Assembly (NCBI GenBank): GCA_034387635.1
Contig: JAOANU010000001.1
Span: 1,922,001-1,986,000, forward strand
DNA from: Rhodosporidiobolus odoratus
Lineage: Eukaryota; Basidiomycota; Microbotryomycetes; Sporidiobolales; Sporidiobolaceae
Length of the DNA: 64,000 bases
Reading direction: 5' to 3'
Part shown: piece by piece, positions 46,201 to 56,800 of the stretch
Layout: each line of letters begins with the position of its first letter
Numbering within the stretch: the stretch's first letter is position 1
Notes under the pieces: model-generated
What the model saw: only the letters and a program-made list of their open reading frames with translations
The model's database searches: none
Told to the model about the DNA's origin: nothing
Program-made: the position numbers and the translations under genes

Positions 46201-47920
46201 GGAAAGGGACGAAGGAGGAGCAGGTCGACTGGCGATGTCGATGTCGCCGAGACGGTTTCTGTACGTTTCTTCTTACTCTTCCCGCATCTGCCGTATCTTA
46301 CCTGCTATCGTTCGCAGGTTCCCATGGAGTACAACCACACCATGCCCGAGCTCGGCTTCGAACGCCGCGCAAACGGTTTCGCCGGCGGTGCCTTCTCGCA
46401 TGGCGTCCTCGAGTCGCTTGACGATATCTACAACTCGCGCAACCGGACCTACCGAGTCCGCGAGAGCAAGAACTTGGTCGTTGTCAGCGATTTGGCCGCT
46501 GGGAGCCGGGCTGGCGACATCGACCCGGGACGAGCTTGGAGGAAGAAGAGGCCTTCGGATGTGGTGCGCTTTGTGTCATTGCCGTTCTCGCTCAGCTAAG
46601 GCTAACTCTCTACCGCTCTTAGCACGCCATCAATCGGTCCTTCAGTACGATGAGCATCGGCTCACAACAAGCCCGTAGGACTCGCGAGCTTTCTGGCCAG
46701 CTTTTCGTTCACCGTACGATTGTTCTCCCTTTCCCGCTGTTTCCAGAAGCTGACATGACTTGACCCTGTAGTCCGCGAGGTCACTTTCGACAACGTGCCT
46801 GCGCCTCGTGCGCCAGTAAAAGTGACAGCTTCGCTCGACAACGGCCGCCAGCGGGTCGATGCCGCGGTTCGTGACTTTGGCGCCAGGATCTCGCTCAAGA
46901 AGGAGTTCGAGCTGTGCGTTCTTCCGTTGACTACCTCTCATTTGACTATGTATGCTGATTCATACTCGTTTACCAGTGTCTGCACCGAGAACCTCGCCTT
47001 CTCCATCCACTTCAGCGTTCCTCCGGCACCCGCTCCCCCTCCCGCACCGTCACCGGCGCCGACACCCCCTGCCTCTCCCTCGAAGCCTTCTCGAGGTCTG
47101 CGCATCTTCTCGTCGCCGAAGAAGCGCAGTGCCACCCCGACTCGCGTGCCTCCCCCTCCTCCCGCCCCTACGCCCGATCCTTTCTACAGCTACGTCTCGT
47201 CCGACGGACAGCTGGCCACGGCACGCGTTACCTTCGCGACTCATGCGGCCCAGTGCAGGCTTACAAAGTCCCGCATTGTCGTTCCGTTTGGACAGACGGC
47301 CACGCCTTCAAGCCGAACTTGCTCAGGGGCCCTCGTGGTCGAACTGCTGTTCGTCCCCGCGGTTGCCGGCGTACCGAAGGCTCGGCTACCGAAGAGTATG
47401 GATGAGATTGTTGATGGTCTCGAACTGGCGGAATGGGCGACGAAGATCACCCACGAGAGCGTGCTAACGCAGCTTGGCGGTGACTGCTCGGCAAGTCGTT
47501 CTTCCTTGCTGCTGTGCATAGCTGACGCTGACCACTTTGTACCTGTAGATCTGGCGTCGCCGTATTGTCAAGCTTCGAGGTAGTACCCTCGTACCGTATT
47601 CCGAGGTCACCAAGCGTTCCCACGTCGAGATCAATCTTGCACTCGTCGCCTCCGTCGCCGACCTCAACACGCCTTCTATGCCTACTCCCGGCAGTCGCGC
47701 TTCTCAGTACGACGAAGACGAGCAAATCGGACGCATGGACAACTCGTTCCGCCTCATCTTCAAGGATGGCAACCAGATCGACTTTTTCGCCGACTCTGCC
47801 GAAGTCAAGGCCAAGTGGATGGAGACTCTCAACAAAGTCGTCGGTAAAGCTGAGAATAAGAAATCGCCGCCAGACTGGGCCGTCGCGGCTCGCAAACTTC
47901 CCCTTCCCAAGGCTGCTTAG
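43228..47920 (+). CDS. Anillin/Bud4-like septum scaffold with PH domain
   Basis: First exon of about 1,010 codons, mostly disordered Ser/Pro with acidic patches, then at least five short introns before the C-terminal part. Landmarks: GLNRPILSPPTSPALSRKAS, then SVPMEYNHTMPELGFERRA, an anillin-homology-like region from VREVTFDNVPAPRAPVKVTA to VTFATHAAQCRLTKSRIVV, and a PH domain at the end (IWRRRIVKLRGSTLVPYSEV, INLALVASV, FRLIFKDGNQIDFFADSAEV, KWMETLNKVVG). This order matches Bud4 of budding yeast and Mid2 of fission yeast, which link septins and the contractile ring at the division site. A proline-rich loop interrupts the anillin part (PPAPAPPPAPSPAPTPP). The upstream limit is uncertain, but ATG 43228 is the first in frame. 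Confidence 0.82.
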
Positions 47921-47924
47921 AGCG

Positions 47925-47942
47925 CCCCCCCCCCCCCCCCCC
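47925..47942. repeat. Poly(dC) tract, 18 bp
   Basis: Eighteen C residues begin five bases after the stop codon of the anillin-like gene, so they lie in its 3' UTR. Confidence 0.9.
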
Positions 47943-48358
47943 TTTCACTTTCCGTTCAATAACCCTTTTTGCCATTGTACCTTTGATTGGCGTCCTCCTC
48001 TACATGTACTCTTGTTCGCCTTTCGCATACACACGTACCCGTCCTCGCACGTTTCTCCTTACTCTCGTTCACTATGGACTTTTCTTCCCTGCGTTCTCGC
48101 AACCTTGCCTACACTTCGTTGTTTTCGTCTTCTTTGTAATCGGATCGTTCTTCAAGCCTTCACCCCGCTGCCGGACCATAGCCTGAGCTGGGTTGTTCTC
48201 TGTCCTTGCATTCTCGACACAGGCGATCAATCTGAATAAAGGCGACTTTCTACGAGAAGATTAGGACGTTCATAGGCGATTTCCTACAGCTAACATACGG
48301 GTATATCCCACATCGTCAAACCTAACGCGGACCAGCGTTGTCAATACCGCATCTCAAC

Positions 48359-50577
48359 TCACCGCAATTCCTCCCTCCCCTCCTCCGCCCCTCTCGTACC
48401 CCACCCCGCTCCACTTCTCCCAAGCGGCCACTCCGTCCTAATATCCTCATAAGCCCCAGTCGGCGTCGTCGGAAACCCCTCAAAGGATTCGTCTCCCGCC
48501 GTCGCAAAACTCCGCGCTTCACTATCATCCTGAGAAGGCCGTCCCTCCTCGTCGACGAGCGCCTCTTCAGGCATCTCGGATGGCGTAGCTGCACTTGAGC
48601 TTTGGAAGAGTACTGGAGGGGTGGACGTACAAGCCAAAACAGGGGAATCGAATTTCCCTCCCAAGAGAGTCGAGATATCCCCAGAAGAAGGGCTTCTTGC
48701 CGTCGCCGTCGCTGTCGCTGTCGCTGGTAAACTCGCCGCTTGACCACGTTCCAATCCCCCTCTGAATGCAGCTGCGACTTGACCGCCGACGGTCAGTTGG
48801 GCTGTACTGGCTGAGGCGGGCGAGGAGGAGTTGGGTTGCAGGGCTGGGGCGCCGTCTTCGCTGTCGGGACCGACGGGGAGGGAGGTTGGGATTGAGGTGC
48901 GGTACGGAGCCGATTGAGAGTCGAGAGTTGAAGGAGGGATGGGAACAATGGGGACGGCCTGCGAGACGCAGGAAGAAGTAGGTCGGGCAGCGGAGGTTGG
49001 CGTCGGAGGAACTGGGGCAGAGGGTCGGTTGAGGGAGTCGTCAAGAGGGGATGCGGGGCTGCGGTCTGCCGCGTGTAGAGCGGGGAGTGGGGAGGAACCG
49101 AAGTCGAAGAAAGTGGGAGGGCGGGATCGTAGCTGAGCGCCGTAAGAAGACGAAAGAACGCTGGCAGGTCTGGAAGGTGGATCGTCCGGGGAAGAAAGGT
49201 CGCGAGAATGTCGGAGGGCTTCGATCTTTCTCAGAGTGTCGACTGGTAGCAGTGGGGAGGTGCCGCGGTGTTCTGGCGTGAGAGGAGGCGAAGGATCTGT
49301 ATTGTCGACGGCGAGACGATATCGCTGTTGCATCTCGTGTTCGTTCTGGACGCGAGCTGAAGTGCCAGACCGCACGCTGATGTCATCGCTCAGACCGGTA
49401 GGGAGGTGTGGTAGGCGATAGTCGGACGCAAAGTCGGGGATATCGCTGTTGGGTGTCGGGGTTTCCGGGGCGATGTCGACTGCCTTGAGCTCCAAGACTT
49501 GACGGATGAATGGTCTTCTCTGTCGATGGACGTAGAAATACCCTTGGAACGCCATGGCGAGCAGACTGCACAGGACTTGGGTGAGCGGTCACAACTAGAG
49601 AGGGCGGCGAAGGACGTACGATACCGCCCAAGAAAGCCCGAGCAAGACTCGCGTAGACGTTGGCGGGTAGTAACTTGCCAGCTCTGCAGCATGTCCCGAG
49701 TTGCCGTCGAGGATGTATCGCTGCGGAAAAGCGGATCAGTCGGTTCTGGCCGAGAAGAGCGGTACGGAAAAGGCATACCAAGCCTAGACTCATGCCGTCC
49801 ACTTTGTTGACGAATAAGTCGATGCCCAGGAAGAACAAAAAGAATCCGGTAAGGCATGTAGCGATGACCTGCGCGAGAAGCAGGTCAGCGCGGCGCTTTG
49901 AAAAGGAGCGAGGGACGATACTGACCATTCCCATCGTGTTGGCGGTAAAGGGCAGAGCGAGCAGCCCCACAAGAGCGAGTACGGCGACAACGACCCATCT
50001 GTACGCTTCTTGATCAGTCACCAGGCTCCAAGAAGATGAAAACGACATACCTAGCCACCACAGGCAAACCTCCATCTCCCATCGAAGCCACCTGAAACCC
50101 CAAAGCTAATCCCGCACAAGCTCCCAAAGCGAACACTCCAATCCTCCACCACCAAGCCCCGATCACCAACCCCACCAGTCCTCCAGCACTGACCAGTGCC
50201 CAAATAAGGATCCCCGTTTTGTCTTTACTTTGATCGCTGAACCCGTTTGAAGGGAGGGTGTTGGCGATTATGACCCAAACGAGGAATTCGATGAGTAGAC
50301 CGCATCCCAAGGCTGTGGTGACTCGCCAACCTCTGTGACCGTAGAGGAGGAGGAAGAGCCCTACGAGGAGGGAGATGAGGGCGAAGAGGAGGAAGGAGGG
50401 GGAGGAGAGGTAAGGGGCTGAACCGGAACCGGAGGAGGTAGTCTCGGTTGTAGCTGTTGCTAGTATTGCTGGAGCGGCTGAGGCGAGAATAGGTGCGATT
50501 AGGATGAGTAGCGAGAGTTGGAGGAGAGGAGCCACAATTGAGAAGGTCCCGCTCTTCTTCTGAGGCGTAGCACCCAT
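48359..50577 (-). CDS. TMEM198/DUF4203-like multi-pass membrane protein
   Basis: N-terminal half: a likely signal or first TM helix (APLLQLSLLILIAPILASAA), then six or so hydrophobic segments, such as FLLFALISLLVGLFLLLYG, TALGCGLLIEFLVWVIIA, ILIWALVSAGGLVGLVIGAW, WRIGVFALGACAGLALGF, WVVVAVLALVGLLALPFTA and CLTGFFLFFLGIDLFV. GxxxG-type spacing and order match the DUF4203/TMEM198 family. The C-terminal half from about 49500 is a long Ser/Pro-rich cytosolic tail. Four or five exons in the membrane part; the tail is one exon. A hexamer microsatellite in the tail (about 48696-48725) encodes alternating Ala-Thr. The function of fungal members is not established; animal TMEM198 acts in Wnt signalling. 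Confidence 0.8.
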
Positions 50578-50865
50578 CTTGAACCCCTCGGCCAGGGGTG
50601 TGCTGCACCAGGATGGACGATAGAGAGAGCACAAAGAGAGGACGTCAGTACGAAAAAGGGATCCGGCGCAGAGAATGGCCGCACGCACCCCTTTCGCCTC
50701 CTCCTCCACCCCGCGCCACAGTTCGCGATAGACACGAGCAAGCAGGCGAAGCGTACAAAGCGTAGTAAGAGTTGGAGGCGTATAGCGTCATCGCGAAGCA
50801 GCATCCTACCCGAACCGGACCGTGCGACGAAGAAAAACTCGAATACAAGAATCCTCCTCGCCGCT

Positions 50866-52605
50866 CTATGACTCTGGAGGCGGCGTCGGTAATCGACTCT
50901 CCTCCTCCTTTGTTCGCTCCATCCCGTTAATCTCGTCCTCCTTGACCTCAGCTGGCTCGACCACCTCGACCGTCTCAAGCGAAGGCAGCGGGATCGCCGC
51001 GCTAACTTGCCCGAGCCGAGGAGAGGTGGGCGGCGAGATGAGCGCCGTGACTGGGGGAGGGACCAGGACAGGTTCTAAAGCAACAGCCGAAGATGAGGTC
51101 GAGGAGAATGTGGACAACGTTGAGAATGCGGGGGAAGAAGCGGCTGGACTTAGCGCAGAAGATTCTGTATCGGTCGTTTCCCACGCGGTCGAGGGTGTTG
51201 AAGGTGCTGCCTCCCCTTCTGCTGCCTTGTCCTCCTGCGCTCCCTGCCCGTCAATCCTACCATCTCCTACCGGCTGTTCCTCGGTAAGCCGTTTCTTCTT
51301 CCGCCTCTTTTTCTCTCCACCTTCGCCCCGTCCCGACTTCTTTTCCTCCCTCCGCCTCCCCTTCGCTATCGCCTCCCTCCATACTCTTGCTCCCTCCACC
51401 CCGCTCTTCACCTGTACCTCCTCCATAACCCTCCACATCTCCTCCTTCACTTCCTCCCTCACTCTCCGTTCTTCTTCTCTTCCTGCTAAGGGATCAGAAG
51501 AAGAAGAAGAACAAGAAGGGTGGGAAAGCAAAGGCTGCAACTCGAGAGCTTGAAGAGTAGCCGTCTCGACCTCCGCCAAATGAGCCAATTGAGCGAGTCG
51601 AGTCAAGAGAGGTTTGAGTTTCTCCGCGTCAGCCAAGGCAGCTGCGAGGGCTGCTTCACCTTCTGGTACAGCTCCAGATGATGATAGGGAAGAGGGAGAA
51701 GAGGGAGGAGTGGGGAAGAGTAAGGGGGCGAGTTGGGACATGGCGAGAGAGGTCGAGATGAAGGTTTGGCGGAGGAGGGAGATGTGTTCGTAGGTTAGGC
51801 GGGAGGGGAAGATGACGGAGAAAGTCGGCGAGGGCGTCGGACGGAGAAGGAGGTGAAATTCGAGTGAGAGGGAGAGGAAGAGGGCGAGGTAGCGCCACTG
51901 TCGTGTGCATCAAGTTTAGCCCACGGTTCCAGCAAGTGGCACACGGGGACAGAAACGCACAAAGTTGTACCTCCGCTCGCTCTTCCGGAAAAACGTAAAC
52001 ACCACAATAGACAACAACGCACTGGCCCAAAACACCGCCGAATGCATCGCTCCCGTCTTGATAAACTCCCTATTCGTGACCAACTTGCCCCCACCCCAAG
52101 CGGTTACCCCCGGTCCAAACCTCTCATAAGCCCACCTCTTCCCCTCGTCCTGCAACACATCAACGCCCTTCTTGAGCTCGACAAAGAGTGCTTCTCCCCC
52201 TGATCCGACCTTGTCCGGGTGATACACCCTCGCCAGTTTTTTCCAATGCTTCTTGACCACCGACGCGCCGCCCGTTCCGACGACCTCCCGTGAGAGACCG
52301 AGTAGAGTATAGTAATTTGCAGAGGCTAGAGATGCCTGCGCCCGGTAGACCGACGCGACGCTGTAGACGAGGTACGAGGAGAGGAGGAGCACTCGAGCAC
52401 GGCGGTGATGTGTTTGGGCGCGGGCGTTGGCGGCGGAACGTTGTGGAGGCGAAGCGTTTGGCGAGATGACGGGTCGAAGGGAAGGAAGGAGGCGATAAAA
52501 TAGGGCGAGGAGGACGTCGGTGAGGAGGGAGGGGAGGAAGGTCCAGCAGGCGATGGAGTAGAGGTGGGAGGATAGGCCACCGCCGCCGCTCGATGAGCCG
52601 GACAT
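50866..52605 (-). CDS. Membrane-anchored J-domain (DnaJ) protein
   Basis: Co-chaperone of Hsp70. The N-terminus has hydrophobic segments (IACWTFLPSLLTDVLLALFY and RVLLLSSYLVYSVASVY), then a J domain: YYTLLGLSREVVGTGGASVV, HWKKLARVYHPDKVGSGGEA with the required HPD, and DEGKRWAYERFG. Another hydrophobic stretch (SAVFWASALLSIVVFTFF) and, after an intron near 51900-51962, FWRYLALFLSLSLEFHLLL follow. The C-terminal third is charged with a basic cluster (KKRRKKKR) and an acidic, Ser-rich tail. The domain order fits the fungal family of ER or nuclear-envelope J proteins. The start at 52605 gives MSGSSSGGGGLSS. It lies 289 bp upstream of the TMEM198-like gene, same strand. Confidence 0.88.
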
Positions 52606-53893
52606 CCTGCGTACGTGAGACAGGGAAGAGAGATATGGTCAGCGCTGCTCGAAATAGTGTACAACCGGGTGCTCGTTTCGGATCAGAAGCTGTTTAAGAG
52701 CAGCCACGCTCGTTCTCAAGACCACACAAACAGTGCCCCCTCCCCGCAAAGAAGCAGGGAAGGAAGGCGGACCCTTGCCGTCCTCATCCTCCGTCGTGCT
52801 CCCATTTCCTCGCGAGCTGTCCGCCGAACCACCTCGGGCTCGTCTCGTAGTCTGACACGACGAGCCCGCTGTATAGGTTCGCGGCCCCGTCGTTGGAGAC
52901 CAGGGGTGGTTGTGCCCGGAAGGGGTGATTAGACCCTCCCAACTTGGCTGGTCACCTCTGCCCGCCTTGAATCCTTGTGGCGGGCGGGTTTGGCTTGAGC
53001 AAGGGGTCGCCTCTCGCCTCTTCTCCTCTCACCCGCAGCGCCGAGTAGTTCAACGGTGTGGCGCCGAGGTTGAATGCGGAGCGTGAGGGGAGAGGCGTCG
53101 TGTACGCTTCTGCCTTTACTCGGGACCGTGCCATGATGCTTGGGCAGGCGAGTCAGAAATAGAGCGGTGACCCTTCCCCTTGGATTCCTCGCGCGGTCCT
53201 CGCTCATCGCGCTCGTCTCGTGGTCGAGCGCAACCAGCCCGACGAGGGAGCGGTTCACGGCGACACTTGAGGGTCGAGAGGATGGGGGTCGAGGAGCGGT
53301 GGGAAGGAAAGGGGGAGGACCGGTTTGATGTCTAGTACTCCTAAGCACACTCGCGCGGTGGGGCTTAAGATTGTGAGTTGTGCGAGTGCGAGTCGGAGGA
53401 CGTGAGGATTGAGATCTTGAGAGGGTGTGGACGGTGGGTGGTGGGTGGTGGTTCAATCCTTTTACTAGGTATCATGTCCGAGATGCTGTGTAGCGGCAGG
53501 AGAGGTGTCTTACGCTGTCAGTGGTATAAGGGGGAGAGAGAGAGAGAGCCATCGATGATGAACGTGAGAGGAGAGGGGAATCAATCCCATTACTCTTCTT
53601 CAGTGTGCTGTGGCAAGCTTGGTGACAGTGTAGTACAGTACTGCAGCAGACTACCTGCCCGACTCATTCCCTAGCTCGTGTCAATCGACAGTACCCAGTT
53701 CCCTCGTCCGCTTCAGCACTTGCAACCACCAACACCTCGTCTAGCCCCTACACCTTGTACACGACCTGAACCACCACGCCATTGTACTCAGCACCCTCCA
53801 CTCGATCATCGAAACCACCTCCGTAAACCCCCCCCCCCCCCCCCCCCCCCCCGACTCTCGCCACCCTCGCCCCCACTTCCCCTCCTCAACTCG
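52606..53893. other. 1.3-kb divergent region between J-protein and DUF3684 genes
   Basis: No coding sequence is supported; a 175-codon minus-strand frame at 52929-53456 has no domain and is rich in Arg/Pro/His. It should contain both promoters. It includes a GA-rich run (about 53529-53548) and the C25 tract just before the DUF3684 start. Confidence 0.5.
53828..53852. repeat. Poly(dC) tract, 25 bp
   Basis: Twenty-five C residues in a row, ending 41 bp before the start codon of the DUF3684 gene, so within its 5' UTR or core promoter. Confidence 0.9.
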
Positions 53894-56800
53894 ATGCCAA
53901 ACTTCAAAGACCTCCTCAAGGATGGCCAGGACGAGCAAGTCTCTGTCAATCAACGAGCCTTGGTCGAAAAGATCTTGGCCAGGTACTCGGGCGAACACAC
54001 CGTCTACCGCGAGCTGCTTCAAAACTCTGATGAGTCCGTTCACTTTCCTCTGCTCCTCCTCTGGTCGCCACAGAGCTGTCTTACTGCAGGCTGACCCGTA
54101 TCTTGTGTCCACAGCGCCGGGGCATCTCATGTTGAGCTACACTTCCGCACCATCGCCGGCTCAGTCGGCTCGTCTCCCTCGATCGCAGAACAACCCTCAC
54201 ATCCTTCTGAAGCCCTGCCCGATCTCCTGACCGCCAAGATTGCCACCGTCATGGTCCGCAACGACGGCTTTGTCTTTCGCAAGGAAGACTGGGCTCGCCT
54301 GCAGGAAATCGCCAGCGGAAACCCAGACGAGCAAAAGATCGGGGCCTTTGGCGTTGGGTTCTACTCGCTCTTTTCGCTGTGCGACGAGCCCGTGGTCAGC
54401 AGCGGGGACAGGATTGTCGGGTTTCACTGGCGCGGAGGAGGAGACCAGCTCTTCGTGCGAAGTGCGACGGATCCCTCGGGCTCGGCCAACGTGTCCAAGC
54501 ATGGGAAACCTTGGTCGACCTTCTTGATGGAGCTGCGAGAACCTCAGCCGATGCCTGAACCCAACGACTTCAGCCGGTTCCTATCTTCCTGTCTCGGATT
54601 TACCAGCAACCTCTCCTCGCTGTCCCTCTACTTCGACAGCCATCTCCTTTTCCGCGTTGCAAAGACCCTCGCCCCGTCTCGACCAATTGCTCTGCGACCG
54701 CAACTCGCCAGTCTTTCTCCCATGAAGATCATTCGGATGAAGAGTATCGAAGAAGCGCCGTTTCAGCTCCAGGCCGAGGTCTCGCACTGGATGCTCCGCC
54801 ATGCAGCGAAGCCCAAACCCCCTCCAGCAGTCGCTACCCTGGCTGCGAATGCGGCGAGTACGACTTCGACCTTCGCCAGCAAGATGCTCGCAGCCTTCTC
54901 CTCGCACAAGCACTCCTCAGCCTCCTCCCATTCTTCGTCCTCCACCTCTCCAGCCTCGGCTCCGACACCTCCTCCCGCCTACTCTAAAACTACGCAAGAC
55001 CCTTTATCTCATGTCACCGTCACTCTATTCCTCCGTACCGTTGCCGCTACCCTCGCCGTCACGCCCTCCTCGCATTTCTCCTCGGAAATGCTGCGAGCCA
55101 CGAAAAAATCCCTTCCTTCGACGACGAAGTACTCCCTCCTCTGGACCTCCAAATCCGAGTTCGACGCCTCGCATAACCTCCTCTACTCCCCGTCGCCCTC
55201 AGACACCACCCCTACCTCCCTCGCCTCATCATCCTCCGAAGCCGAAGCAGAAGCCCGACGCGTCTTCAGCGGTCTTATGAGTTCCGATTTGAGCGTTCAA
55301 GGCAGGGTTGCGGTAGGGTTTCTGACGTTTCAGACGAGCGGCTGTGCGGCGAGTGTGGGGGCGAGGTTTATTTCGACGGTTGAGAGGGAGAGTTTGGACT
55401 TTCAGGCCAAGTAGTACGTCTTGCTTTCCTCCTCTGCTTGCTGTTTTGAGGTCAGAGGAAGGGCTGACTATACTCCCATGCGTCCCTCTCCAGCGTCTCT
55501 GAATGGAACACGGAGCTACTGTGGGCCGGAGGTGTACTTGCGAGAACAGTATATGAGGAGGAGATGGCTGACATCGGTCGGGCACGGGGAAAGGACGGAA
55601 AAGAGATTGACGGGGAGAAGCGGAAAGCGTTGGAGGAAAGGGCGCTGCATGTGCTCAAATTCTTCACTTTCCACGAGTCTACACCACAGCGCGTCGTTGG
55701 CTCTCTTACCGAATCGACCTTCTTCGCCTCAGCCCCGAACCACTCCGTCACTCTCCTCTCAAACCTTGGGCCTACCCCCTCTCACAAGCTTCGCCTGCCC
55801 TCTCCCCAACTCAAAGGGTTCATCAAGTCCATCCCCGTCGTTCCCGAGCTGCTCGCTACCGGTGCACCCAAATTTCTCGCCTTCTTGCGGGACAAGAACC
55901 TTATCAAAGATATCTCGCTCGAGGACGTCTTCGCCGACTTACATGCTCACCCGCTGACCGTCCCCGAAGCGGTCGAGTGCTTCAAGTGGTGGACGACTCT
56001 CGCTTCCAACAAGGGTTACGATGTTCGCCTCCTCCATCGGCTCAAGGACTCCGCCATGCTCTCCGTACCCGACCTGTCGACAAACTCGTCTACCGAATCT
56101 CGCATCTTCCCCCTCGGGGCCTTCAAGACATTCGTTAACCCTAAGACCATTCCAACCGACCTTCCTCTACCCGAGCATACACTTCCTTTCGACTTGAGCC
56201 GCCAACTTCCGCAGGGGGATTTGAGTAGGGTGTTTGGGGTGAGCGAATTGAGTCTCCTGGGCTGGGTTAGGTACCTTTTAGGAGAGGGGATGAGCGGGAA
56301 GGGAAGTAAGGTGGACACGGATGTGTGCGTCAACAGTGCGTTTGCGGACAAGGTAAACTTTCTGTCCCTCCCTCCTCTCCTGACCGCGTCTCCAACTCAG
56401 CTCTACTCGCTCCCCTCTTCCCTTCCTTCGTTGTGGTACAGGTCCTTGCTGTCCTCGCCAAAGGCTGGCACGGCACTCCCGCCACCGCACAAGGCGAAAT
56501 CATCGCCCTTATCTCTGACAAAGCCTTCGTCCCGACCCGACAAGGTCCGAAAAGACCTGGAGATGCCTACTTCCCGACCGTGTCGCTCTTTCCTGATTTG
56601 GCGATTGTCGAGTTGCCGAGTGGGGTCGTGATTAAGGGGAATATGGAGAAGATTTTGTTAGCGTTGGGAGTGAGGAAGCATGTCGAGGTAAATCCTGCCC
56701 TCCTGCTGTGCTGCGTTATGTTTTCTTCCAGCTGCTCAGCTCACCTCGAGGATTCATCATACATCTAACGCAGCTTCAACTCGTCTTTACCCGCCTCCTA

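Noticed and set aside
52929..53456. 175-codon minus-strand frame between J-protein and DUF3684 genes
   Set aside because: No domain; Arg/Pro/His-rich like a random GC-rich frame; no intron structure.
53440..53475. tRNA-like B-box (GGTTCAATCC)
   Set aside because: No A-box at the right distance, and neither the T-arm nor the acceptor stem can pair.
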